From Chara braunii (taxonomy: Eukaryota; Streptophyta; Charophyceae; Charales; Characeae): a DNA stretch of 32,280 bases. Of the stretch, positions 20,640-30,976 are shown in pieces. Each line of letters starts with the position of its first letter. Position 1 is the stretch's first letter. The position numbers were made by a program, and so were the translations under genes. The notes beneath the pieces are model-generated. The model was given only the letters and a program-made list of their open reading frames with translations. It ran no database searches and was not told the DNA's origin. The DNA lies in assembly GCA_003427395.1 (NCBI GenBank), contig BFEA01000005.1, positions 7,104,747-7,137,026 on the forward strand, written 5' to 3'.

Positions 20640-22330
20640 CTGAGTCTGCAAGGGGTTCATAATGGCCCAGCATAGGCCAAGGAAGGGGCCATCATGGCCG
20701 TTGCTCCACCCCAGCTGCAGCCACGGCCAACCAAGCACCCTAGTTCGAATTCGGTGTAATATGGGTTTGAGCCTCTATTTTCCCTTCAGGCACAACCCCA
20801 CCTAATGTGCAAAATGAGAATGAATCTTCTGCTAAAACACGGGGATGTTCACCTTATAGCCTTTGCCCGTTTTTGCCAGTTGGGGTCTTATAAGGGTAAG
20901 GAATTGACCCCTATTTTCCCTTGTACGTCCGCAAGCACCACTTGGTGCTTTGTCCTCTTGCTTCCTTTGTCTTTACTTCGATTTTGTTTCTTTTCTTTCT
21001 TTTTTGTTTCTTTTTCATTCTCTTTTTTCCCACGGGCCACAGTTCAAAACCCAACCGCGCGGTCATGCTATAGGAAGCCTCAGAGTGTTTTTTTTTTTTG
21101 TCGATTTTCGTTTTTATCTTTCTTCGTTTGTTTCCCTTTTAACACTCTTTTCCGTTCTTCTCCCCCGGCTGCCCACGGTTCAAATCCCCGCCGCGCAGTC
21201 ACGTTGAGGAGATTTCGAATCATTTCATTTTTCTGAACGCGTTTTCAGTCCTTCTCACTTTGCTGCCCTCAGTTCGAATCCCCCGGTAGCCGCCTTAGAG
21301 GATAAATTTTTGGTTTTGCTTTTGGAAGCGGCCGTTTTCTCGTGGTCGACCCTGATCGCGCGATATCCGAGATCGCATGGTGGAGCTCGCCACGTGTTTT
21401 ATTCGAATCGGGCGCCATTGTGCCTCCATATCGCCTGCTAAAAGAAGCTAGCCCAGCGACGGGAGGCACGTGGGCTCGATTCTCATGTTTGGTGATTATC
21501 ACTCCGCCTTCAATCCATTGGCTCCTACCATGGTATAGGTAGGAGCGTCGTTAACATTTGTCTTGATAGGTGTGGTGCCTCGCCAGTTCTCCCGACGCAT
21601 CCTCCCCTCGTGCTCCGCGGTTCCGCCATAAACGAAAGCTAGCCTGACAGTCGGTCGTGGGAATCGATCCCCATGTCTGCTACTTGCCATCCCGCCCCTA
21701 AACCTACTAGCCTAGCTCCTACCATGTTATAGGTAAGAGAGTCACCGATATCTGAAGCAATAGGTGTGGCGCCCCACCTATTTTTTCGAGGCACCCTCCC
21801 CCACGGTCCTTTTTCCTCCTACCTGTGACCCTCCTTGCGCCGCCATACTACTTGATTAGCCCAACGGGTAGTACGGCGGGTACACATGACGCAGGCATGG
21901 GGTCAGGCCCGCACTAGGTACGAATAGGTAAGGCTTTTACCGGTAGTCTTCCTAGATAAATTTTTAACTCCAACCCTTAGTTTTGCCCATTATCACGCCG
22001 CCTCCGGGTCATTGTCCGGTGCGGGCGTTTTCAACTGTTGAGCTCTGAATCACGCGGTCTATCGGTCGCGCGACCCCATTCTCTTCAGGTTGTCGCGCAT
22101 TGTCCTAGCGGTAGGAACGTCGGGTGATGATTGGTCTCGTTGTGCCTATCTTTACGGCTTCCTCTCATATTACTTGGACACCCACTTAGCCTAGTTAAAT
22201 GGCATGGCGCGCACACATGGCATAGGAGCAGGGTTGAGTCCTATAGGGATTGTGATAGGATAGGTCCTCCTCGATAGCCTTTTCGGATAGGCCTTTAACT
22301 CGAGCGCCCCCTTCTTAGATTTCCCCTTCT
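20640..22330 (+). repeat. Tandem units with tRNA B-box-like motifs
   Basis: Matches or near-matches to the Pol III B box (GGTTCRANNCC) recur: AGTTCGAATTC (20742), AGTTCAAAACC (21041), GGTTCAAATCC (21177), AGTTCGAATCC (21271), ATTCGAATCGG (21401), GGCTCGATTCT (21473) and GGAATCGATCC (21660). From 20940 to 21300 each of three units has a T/C-rich tract before the box and a GC-rich, CGCGC-type segment after it. From 21440 on, units start GCTAGCCCAGCGACGG, GCTAGCCTGACAG, TTAGCCCAACGGGTAG (21856) and TTAGCCTAGTTAAATGG (22183); the third resembles an A box. These could be head regions of tRNA-derived SINEs or decayed tRNA-like sequences. I could not fold a full cloverleaf by eye. Confidence 0.45.
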
Positions 22331-22984
22331 CGTATGCTGCAATTGTGCTTCAAGTTCCTCTAACGCCGATCTTTTTCCTTCGATGGACCCTGAATTGTGC
22401 GGCCGATAGGCTGCGTGGCAACCTTTTGTTTAGGTCGTCGTACATCGCTTTGATGGTGGGGGCGAAGGGGGATGGTAGCCCCGACGTCCCCGTCGTCGCG
22501 GCTTCCTTCCTTTAGTGGTACCTCTCGTGGTACGCCTTGGTAGCCTCAACTGCCCTTCCTACAACCACTTGGGTGCCCAACCCTAAAGTCTGAGTAACAG
22601 ATTTAGAAAAGACAGATGCAGGGTCAATATCCGATAAAAAAAGAAATGTAAATGTGTACAGGGGGTTTGGATACCCATGAAATCTTTTGTCGCGCTGTGG
22701 CGGATTATCTTCACTGTGTCCCTCTATCGCTCACCGACGCCCCTTCAGCTTACGGATAGAACGGTGCCTTCTCGGGAGCCGTCAAAACACCGGCAGATAC
22801 ACTTGTAAGGGTTTCTGCCCCCACAGCGTAAAGTATCGCTACCAGATAAAATCCTTCCAAGCCGATGCGAAGAGGTATGTCAACAACCCCTTTTCAATAA
22901 CAGATGAATGAGTGACTCACAAGGAAGGATGTTTCATTGTATGAACTCTCCCTGGAAGGGATGAGTTAAGAATTGGATCCTAAG
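22331..22984. other. Unassigned sequence
   Basis: No gene is recognised. An open frame at 22687-22911 (74 codons) has no known motif. LINE-like text may begin somewhere after 22900. Confidence 0.45.
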
Positions 22985-24240
22985 GATTGGGGACATCTAG
23001 AACCCAAAAACTCAGGATTAACACTCTTTTAATGATCTCTTATCAAGATTGCGTTACCACAGGAGGACATCAGAAACACTAGAGACAGTTACTGAAGTTG
23101 TCCCGATAGAATGGATAAAGATACTCAAAAAAGGATCACAACTCAAAGAGAGTGATTGGGCAAGTATCAAGCGTAATACCCAACAAATAGGAAATATGAG
23201 AGTTGTGAACGACGACGAATTAGTTTTAATCTCCATATTCTCAATTAATCAGAACAATTGGCTAAAGGAAAGTTATACTAAGGAAACCAAACGGATCAAC
23301 ACTGACCAGGTGACGCTATTCGGGATTAGAGTTTTGAAACACAAAGATCAATGAATTGCTTTCAAACCATCATGTGCAATTAATAAATTGGCATTTGATC
23401 CAATCTACTAGTCATGGACGGTCCCCCTGAGGAAACACGGAACCTGCACTCGCAATATCCACCCACTGACAGTCAGATCAACTTACCGGATGTTGAGGTC
23501 TAGATTGGACTTGAAAGATTGCGTAGAAATAAGGTGGATGAAACATATAAATGTCAGCAAGGAAGATCTTAGACATGTCAAGTGGTTCAAAACTATTGAG
23601 ATTAAGCCGACAAAAATTGCGTTATTACAATGGCAAATTGACCATCGATGTCTTCCCACGAATAATGGGCTAATAGATAGGACCTTGTTGGAAGAGAAAC
23701 ACATTGTTGTACCTTGGTTAAAACTATGTTCCTCTGCATTTCCATCTAGGATCATTCCGAAAACTATTGATCATATCTTCCTTCAATATCCAGGTGCAGT
23801 CTGGTTATGAGAATGGTGGGATTGAGGATGGAGGTAGCCGTGGGACTAACGGGCTCTGTTATATGAGATCTGGTCCCCTGATCAACTAGATGATTTTTCT
23901 CATAACTTATTCATAACAGGCAGAAGAGTCATTCTTTAGGCCCTCTGGCAACGTCGATGTACTTTTGAAATGGAGGGGGCGAGATTGGATGGTCCGGATT
24001 TTACAAAGACAATCAAGTTGCAGGTGCATACTGTTATCACAACTCAATGGGACAAAGTAAAAGAAAAAATTAAATTCCTGTTGAATAAAAAAGAAATACA
24101 ACATTCAACTATTCAGTGGCGCTTGGCTAGAGGGGCCTCAAGGAAGTAAGATTGTACAGATCAAAGAGAGGGGTCAGGAGAGAGAACAAAGAAAAGTAAA
24201 ACGTAGAAATTCAAAGGGACTACCGCCTGATATTTCATGA
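22985..24240 (+). pseudogene. LINE ORF2 C-terminal part (zf-RVT-like domain)
   Basis: This is the region after the polymerase in plant L1-type ORF2. RIGDI (near 22990) and a following SFNDLLSRL resemble the linker before the zf-RVT domain. The open frames 23049-23354 and 23490-23810 contain TEVVPIEWIKIL and then IKPTKIALLQWQIDHRCLPT and IDHIFLQYPGAVW, the order of a zf-RVT domain (F/W..L...LPT...H.F..CP.A..VW), with the cysteine of the last motif replaced by tyrosine. After a stop, ITGRRVIL-ALWQRRCTFEMEG matches the style of the ORF2 tail (W..R....EG). Stops and shifts make it non-functional. No polymerase catalytic motif is visible upstream. Confidence 0.75.
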
Positions 24241-24606
24241 TTGGACAAACGTGGACTCATGAGTACCCTTTCGTCCCCTATCAAAGCTCCCAGATCGCTT
24301 CCTTTCATCCTCATTATCCATGGTCCCTATGAGTTGGTGTGGCTGTGAATGAAGAGGAAACGTTTTGATAAGTTATAACCACCTAGATGAAAATGTCTGA
24401 TCTGGCGGTCATATAAGGTTGAAGAGGCTGATTACAGAAGATACAACACGAGCTGACTCATTAAGACAGGAGAAATAGATGCATGACGCTGAGAGTCAAG
24501 AGAGATAGGTCACAACCAATCCTCGTATTTTTAACTTCTTGCATATTCAAATATTTCTCATACTTTTCTGAAAAACTATGGATAAGAGACGTTCGACCTA
24601 TTTTCT
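24241..24606. other. Probable LINE 3' untranslated remainder
   Basis: No open frame of interest is present. The position between the ORF2 tail and a poly-A tract fits a LINE 3' UTR, but no sequence motif confirms it. Confidence 0.35.
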
Positions 24607-24701
24607 AGTAGGTGCAGCTCCCCACCAATAGATTGGAGCCAACAGGCGGCCTGCTAGGGGTGGGTGCTCGTATCACTATCCCTAGCATGACCAACTGATG
24701 A

Positions 24702-24732
<31 letters not shown>
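24607..24732 (+). mobile_element. SINE-like segment with poly-A tail, copy 3
   Basis: AGTAGGTGCAGCTCCCCACC with CAATAGATTGGAGC matches the first 33 or so bases of the SINE at 4962 almost exactly. The rest (GGCGGCCTGCTAGGGGTGGG onwards) differs, and the segment ends in poly-A at 24705-24732. It could be a second subfamily of the SINE or the 3' end of the preceding LINE that shares sequence with it. Confidence 0.65.
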
Positions 24733-24738
<6 letters not shown>

Positions 24739-26390
24739 ACCTTTGATATCAACTACTGCATGCAAATTAAAGGTGCAAGATACTAACAGTGTGAGCTAGC
24801 ACTAAAGACTAGAAGGGGTACTATGCATAAAGTAGATGAAGTCATCCTTTGTGCGCATAGTCACAAAACTAGGATTGTACGAAGGTTGCAAACAGAGGTA
24901 TAAATGAATGCTAATATGCAGAATGTTATAATTGATACATGAGACTTGTTGGGCTAGCTATGAACATGCATTCTAGGGACTAGACTTTCTCAAGGAGGTT
25001 GATATCATCAAGTGACACTTACTCTTCATGACATAACATGCATGATCATAATTATTGACGCCACCACGAAGGATATCGCGTTACCGCCCTGGTATCAACA
25101 GACTAATCTGTCTTTTCTGCCCCGTTCGGATTTCTCCACTGTTATCAGTATTACGTATCAAGAATACTTGATGGACGAGAACCAAAGGTTAGTTGAGAGA
25201 AATTTTTGGAATGTTGGCCCTGACGATGTGCTTAGGGCTTATGATCGAGTTACTTTAAAGTCATATGGTTCGTGAATTTCATACGAATTTTTTGACGATG
25301 TCAAATTGTCATTATATGTGAGTTTCTCCTTCGTTTCCTTGCTGACGATCTGTCGTGAGAGCTTCTAATGTGAGGAGTTAGTCACTATGAGGTCACTCAA
25401 TCGCCTAGAGACTCATTTGAGTGACACTAAGATAAAAAGTTGATTATCCTTGTCGGAGAGTACTCCGATGATGGTAATGCAGTTGAGCTCTTATTGCTCT
25501 GTCACTAAGAGTTCATTGTGACTGAAAACCCTGGATCCCATCCTAATTGGTGAGTAATCGTTAATTACGGTCATACAGATATCTGTGATTAATAATCAAG
25601 GAGTGAAAGTGTCGAGGGTTTTATTAAGCCTGATTAATCAGGAACCCTCGTCATGAACGAACCTTAATCAAACGCTTCAAACAAGGTCATAGCAGTCACT
25701 TTTTGTTTTGTACCTTTGGTCTCCTCTTTCCTTTTGCACCTCATCAAGAACCCTTGCCGAGTCTATCCCCTTATTTTTCGTTCATCAACTCGCGTTCTTC
25801 TGGCTCGGTTGGTAGGGTTTTCATCCATTTCATTGTATATTGTAATAGAACTTAATTGGGGCAATTTAACATAGCCAAACGAGGCGAGTTTGACAAAAAG
25901 TCCGGGTTACTCGGGATCCTATTGTCAAATGTCACCATGTCGGTTGTCTAGAAGATACATGTTGGTGTGTTATCAAAAGCGAAGAAACAAATGAAAATGG
26001 ATCATTATTCCTTCTTGTAAATCTTATGTGTGTGATTAATGGGGAAAAAAAAACTTATATTGAGGAGGATGGCATACTTACTTGTCAAGATTTTACTGGA
26101 TGTGAGAAAAGCAAATGGAAGGACATTCATTGCTCTCGGCCGACCAGAAGCATGATTTTGTCAATCTTTCTCCCTATTATTAATTTTCTCCCTTCCTCTC
26201 ACCGATCTCCCTTAAAGATCTTACCTTTCTCGTATTCGTCTATCTCCCCTCCATCCCTTCTTCCTCCCTTTACCATCCCACCTAATTGGTCGCATCATCG
26301 AAATTTCTAACGTGCGTGACGCGCATCTTCTCTCCTCGTGCTCCTATGACAATGTCATATATACTATCGTCCGGAATCCATACCTAATTC
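24733..26390. other. Unassigned region
   Basis: No gene is recognised. The longest frames are 25012-25275 (87 codons, mixed composition with YQEYLMDENQRLVERNFWN, not assigned) and 26026-26310 (94 codons, biased C-terminus). The first is the least biased frame in this region and could be an old exon. A nested hairpin lies at 25614-25653. Confidence 0.4.
25614..25653. other. Nested hairpin
   Basis: CGAGGGTT is paired with AACCCTCG, and between them lies the perfect 12-base palindrome CTGATTAATCAG. The structure could be a transposon end remnant or a regulatory stem. Nothing else supports either. Confidence 0.5.
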
Positions 26391-27080
26391 AATAAGATTA
26401 TTTTTCATCATTTTTTCTACCAACGTCGTGAACGAAATTAATTCCGATATTTTAATTCAAAAGTTACGCAATTTTATTTATTATATCAAATTATTTTCAT
26501 TATTTATTTTTCAAACTCAATTCCTTTTCAGAAATTCTTCACATAATTTTTGAAATTCACCAAATTTAATTCTTCTAAAGTCAAATTAATTTGTATTTTC
26601 TATCTCCCGTAAAATTTGAAAATTTCAAAAATCTTTTTAAATTTCTTTGAAATTGTTTTGAAATTTCTCATAAATTCATCTCAATCTTGCAAGACGTTGA
26701 ATTTATTTTTTTTTTACCTAAATAATTTGAAAATTCATCCAAACTTACTTTAGTTGGTTGTTATTAATTCCTTAAATAATTCCGTTGTAAATTGTTAATT
26801 TCGGAATCAATTGTCTATTTTTATTTTAAATTCCCTTTGAATTTATTTTAATCTCTTTTAATTTCAAAAATACGTTGAAAAATTTCCTATTTTATCTCAA
26901 TTTTGTTTTCTGAATTCATCTTTATCTTTTCTATCACCTCCTCAAATTCCCCAAAAAATCCTTCAAATTTTAAAATTTTTTGAAATTTTCTCTAAATGTA
27001 TTCTAAATTATGAATTTACTCCTCAATATTTCATAATTTTATTTTGACTTTGTGAATGTTTTTTGCTTCGTTCCCTCTAG
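26391..27080. other. Very A/T-rich block
   Basis: About 690 bp are strongly A/T-rich, with recurring AAATTT, GAAATTT and AATTTC words in irregular spacing. There is no gene. It ends close to the point where the Helitron sequence is cut off. Confidence 0.7.
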
Positions 27081-27137
27081 ATCCTACTCACTCCTATGAA
27101 AATTTCCTCTCTTCTCCTCGTGTTTCTCCGCACCTCA

Positions 27138-28770
27138 AATCACGTCCAACATGAACTTAGCAACCCTTTCTCTCAATTTCCCTTCCGGGAGAATCTGGGC
27201 ACACACCACATTGTCAACAGCATCCGCATCCCGAAGTTTATCATTCGGATGCAAGATAACCAATATATGTGTATGTGGTAGACCCCTTTTCTGAAACTCC
27301 ACAACATACAACATTTCATTCACCCTACCAAAGATTCGTCTGTTCTTTATCTCATCGATGAGTTGTGCAAGAAAACCTTTGAACACTCTCGTGAGAAGAT
27401 CCGGCTTGTCGTTAGGATATTGACCTCGCAACAGGGTTTGTTTGATCTCCGGCCAGTTAGTGTTGCACGTCATAGTGATGAAAATGTCCGGTTTTTTGAA
27501 TCGCCTCATGATTGTCACGCTGTCGTGATATCTTTCACTCATATATCAGGGGCCCCCAGTGAACGTTGACGGTAAAACCACTTGTGTCCCAACACCATTA
27601 CCATATTGATTTTGTTCCACAACATCTCGTAAATCTTGATTATACTCCGACCGCAAATCTTTTTGATGGAATCTCACTCATTTTAAGCGAAGGGATTCAA
27701 CCTTAGCGTACGCCATGCAACAAAACTCGTGGAAAAGACGTGTTGCACAAAGGAGGCAAGGTCTTTCACCATCGCATTCATGAATGCATAGTACTCCTTA
27801 GCACTAAGACCTGACGGTCATCCAGCTTCTGAGGCACGCCGAACAGACCAACTATCAATTCCCGTCGGGAAAAGCAAGACAAACCTCAAGCAGTCATGCG
27901 CTCGGGAACATTCTGGAACCACAATTGTTTGTCGCTCACTCGGAAGAGGAGCAAGTAAACGATCTCGAGTTCACAAGGAAGAAGGTCATGAGAACGAACA
28001 CCTCCTGCAGACCCGTGGGACGGTTATAACGCCTTGCATGTTCCTCCGGGAGCATGACATCTGGATTTATGACCAACTTCCTCCCGTTTAACGTTTTCCG
28101 CGAACAGTCAGCAATCGTCATAAAGTCTCTCACGGAATTGTTACAACGTTGTAACAATTCGTGAAACCTTCTCAATATTCGTTTCATTCGCTCCAATTCG
28201 GCATTAGACGTATGTGCAGATAAATTAAGAAAATCTATTTTTTGATCAATCACAATTTTCAAATGTTGAGGATTGTGCAAGTGAAGTTGCGCAAACTGAG
28301 GACGTCCCCCTTCCCTCACAACCAATGCACCAAAACGATGATAGATCGGACCCTGAGCACGAAGTTGACCCTGGAATCCTTAAACACCATTGCTCGGTTG
28401 CTTCAATCGGGAGAATGCGAGGGATAAACTATTATTGATTATTCTCGCATCATTTCGAACGAATCGGCCGTCGGGAGTTTGAGACGTCAAAATGGAAAGA
28501 ATCTCATGCCCCGGAGACCCTTCGAGAGGTCACTCCCACAGAGGACAACGCCTCGCACCTTTTCTGCAACATATCTTTGTCCATTTTTTTTTTTATGCCA
28601 CAATTTAACACTACAATAGTTACATAGTTATCGACATCCAATGCCGAACGCCTCACCCGTGGTAGCATTCTCAAGAATTGCGACAGTGTTCTCAACCGCC
28701 ACATATGGTGTTTCGACGGGTGCAGATGGGGGTGCATTCAAATCAGTAGGCGGAGCATCGTGCGAATCAT
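27138..28770 (-). pseudogene. Helitron Rep/helicase protein, N-terminal part, broken
   Basis: Helitrons move by rolling circle using an HUH nuclease joined to a helicase. Read on the minus strand the order fits the Helitron N-terminus: CNYCSVKLWHKK (near 28620, zinc-binding CxxC), IINNSLSLAFSRL and GPIYHRFGALVV (near 28330-28430), GRPQFAQLHLHNPQ, then DCLRFVLLFPTGIDSW (near 27870), SAKEYYAFMNAM, and STFTGGP near 27560. The frame 27542-27135 gives KPDIFITMTCNTNWPEI, then EFQKRGLPHTHILVI, where HTH is the HUH motif. Text stops at FMLDVI (27138). The catalytic tyrosine motif and the whole helicase are missing. Several stops and at least two frameshifts occur. Clearly a dead fragment. Confidence 0.9.
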
Positions 28771-29272
28771 TCATTTCCTCATCATGACTATCTGGCTCAC
28801 TATATTATCGATTATTCATTGAATTTCGAATTGCAGCCGATGCATTATGTAATTGCCTCACTCTCTATGACAGACTCCATGATTGTCTCGGCTGAGAACA
28901 ATGACTACGTGTTTCTTTCCAAGAAGAAGATGCATTCCTCGAATGCCCAGAGACGATCGCTCGAGTCTCTTGAAAGACATTCATAGAGCGCAAACTTCGC
29001 CTCACAACCCCCACAAAATATTTATGAACACACATATCTTATTTTCTCATACGATTGTTAATCGCAGCTCTCAATGCATGCATACGTTCAACATAAAAGT
29101 TTGTCCGTCTCTCCTGACTTTTCTTTCGGGTTGAAATTCTACGTGATGTAGAGCCTGGTTCAATAGTATTCATCGTGTCGACTTGTTCCGTTCCACCACC
29201 AACATCGACAGTACTCTCAACAATTATCGTATTTGCATCATACACGCTGAGAGATCGACTACAGCAATCCAA
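28771..29272 (-). pseudogene. Likely N-terminal extension of the Helitron protein
   Basis: Frames here join the zinc-binding part above. EEMNDSHDAPPTDLNAPPS (near 28750) is an acidic, proline-rich linker leading into the CxxC segment. Further upstream a frame (29272-29039) ends in RRTNFYVERMHALRAAINNR, basic and helical. The order and strand fit the Helitron, but these parts are poorly conserved in the family, so the link is by position. Confidence 0.45.
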
Positions 29273-29473
29273 GTTCTAAACAACGCACGACTTTAGTGGC
29301 ACTCAGTTGTCGAAGGTGCAACATACGATACTGTCTGTTGCCCCTTGAACGAATCGGTTTCAATAACAATAATCTTCTCCGTTAATTATGAAATCTAACA
29401 AACTTTCTAACCATTGGGTTCGGCGAATTTGGTAGGGTCGTGGCAAAAGAGCATGGTTATGCATGAACACTTG

Positions 29474-30208
29474 TCACGGAGGGACAAAGGTCAGACTCCA
29501 CTTATCTTTGTCAAACATACTCTGTAAACCTCGATGACGAACCATCGTGTACACGTGGAGAATGAAAAAGAAATCGACTAAGAGGGTTATTTCGACCATC
29601 GAAACATAACTTATATGTACTGAAACATCCGTACCAATTTCAACAAGGCGTGCACTTTGCAAGGTCATAAAGATATTTCGATGGCAACTAATGTGACCGG
29701 TACGCACATCAACATTTCCTTGACTCCTTTGGTTAAAAAACACAGGGTTTGCGATATCATCCACCAACAAAATTGGTTGTCGAAAAGATAAAGACCTATC
29801 ACTACCTTGTTCTTCGATAAAACAATCAGGGTCACGATCTCGAGTTACCATCGGTTGCTTATCTCTCATGCAAGCAGTCTCATCACCCGCAGTACCTACC
29901 GCTTGTACTAAAGACCTTCGACTCTGATGGCTTTGGGAAGGTGGTCGTCCAAGTTTACGGTGTTCGTGTTGTGATGACACATGTGTTCTAGTCGTAGAGC
30001 CACAGGGAGTAATATCCGAACCTATATGCAATCTCAATGCATCGTTCGACGAAAAAGAAGCGTGGTGTAACAAAGGGAAGCGGACTTGACCAAAATCAAT
30101 CCTAGGAGATTGATCACACTCTAGTATCGTTGAAGAAAATAACAAAGGAATGATAACAGGTCCTTCAAAACGTCGAAGGTGTTTGCGATGCTTCCACGGA
30201 ACATGCAA
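29474..30208 (-). CDS. Hypothetical open frame upstream of the Helitron fragment
   Basis: This is the longest open frame of the window (244 codons) and has mixed composition, unlike the biased frames elsewhere. It lies on the same strand as the Helitron fragment, about 200 bp upstream. It is rich in arginine, serine and histidine in the first half and hydrophobic near its end (EITLLVDFFFILHVYTM, a possible membrane segment). I recognise no domain. It could be the N-terminal part of the Helitron ORF, a gene piece carried by the element, or chance. No promoter or splice site was identified. Confidence 0.3.
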   Translation of the reverse strand: MHVPWKHRKHLRRFEGPVIIPLLFSSTILECDQSPRIDFGQVRFPLLHHASFSSNDALRLHIGSDITPCGSTTRTHVSSQHEHRKLGRPPSQSHQSRRSLVQAVGTAGDETACMRDKQPMVTRDRDPDCFIEEQGSDRSLSFRQPILLVDDIANPVFFNQRSQGNVDVRTGHISCHRNIFMTLQSARLVEIGTDVSVHISYVSMVEITLLVDFFFILHVYTMVRHRGLQSMFDKDKWSLTFVPP

Positions 30209-30555
30209 GACCTATCCCAGATGAAGAGGAGTTTGGAACCGTGGTGGTTGAACCCTCACGCACACCTTTGTCCCCTGCCATATCAAGGTCGTGTGTGTAT
30301 GTATTTTTACATGGCTATAACATATAAATTAAATAACATGAGGAATGCGATACATATAGAAAATCGGGACCAAAAAAATATATCTTAGAACGTGCATATA
30401 TAGATGTAATTATTATAATAAGAACAATGATACAACGTCAATTAAAAAAAAAAAAAAAAAAAAAAAACACGTATTCCAGGCATAAACAAAGTCATCACAA
30501 CATCAAGCGGAAAAAAAAAAAAAAAAAGGATCAATTCATGTTTTTTTTTTTTTTT
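30209..30555. repeat. Unassigned sequence with two A-tracts and a T-tract
   Basis: No gene is visible. A-tracts lie at about 30444-30467 and 30511-30527, and a T-tract at 30541-30555. The first two could be tails of decayed retroelements; the last two face each other as a simple inverted pair. Confidence 0.6.
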
Positions 30556-30659
30556 AATGCTCATATCGAGGGAAATGAAGGTTAATTAATTGACACCGAA
30601 ACGTATTTGTTCGTGTAGATATAAACGTAACGGTCAAGTTGCATGTTCGTGCGAACGTT

Positions 30660-30976
30660 CAATTGACAACGGTCATTTTGTCAAAACGGACATATTATAT
30701 TTTTTTAACGAAATTGAAATTGAGTTTTTTGACCGAAATCTAGTCCAAATTTTTGGCTCCTGGGGATCTGACGTTTTGGCGTTCCTAGAACGCTAGACCC
30801 CCTAGATGTATCTGACCTCAAGCTGAGACCAGATACATCTAAGGGGTCCGGCGTTCTAGGGACGCCGGACCCCCAAAAGCAAAAAAAAATGGATTGGATT
30901 TCGGCCCAAGAACTCAATTTCAATTTCGTTCAAAAAATATAATATGTCCATTTTGACGAAATGACTGTTTGACACC
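30660..30976. mobile_element. Long imperfect foldback (MITE-like or hairpin precursor)
   Basis: Two arms of about 150 bases are inverted copies around a centre at about 30822. AGATGTATCTG (30804-30814) pairs perfectly with CAGATACATCT (30830-30840). Farther out GTTCCTAGAACGC pairs with GCGTTCTAGGGAC, AACGAAATTGAAATTGAG with CTCAATTTCAATTTCGTT, and GGACATATTATATTTTTT with its complement near 30935-30949. Mismatches and small indels are spread along the arms. There is no coding capacity. Terminal repeats or a target duplication were not clear, so the mobile-element label is tentative. A read-through transcript would form a long hairpin. Confidence 0.75.

Noticed and set aside
21177-21220. Functional tRNA gene at the best B box
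   Set aside because: No matching acceptor stem, D arm or anticodon arm could be found upstream; the preceding 80 bases are a T/C-rich tract.
27363-27569. Plus-strand open frame over the Helitron Rep region
   Set aside because: The minus strand carries the recognisable HUH nuclease text, so this is its shadow.
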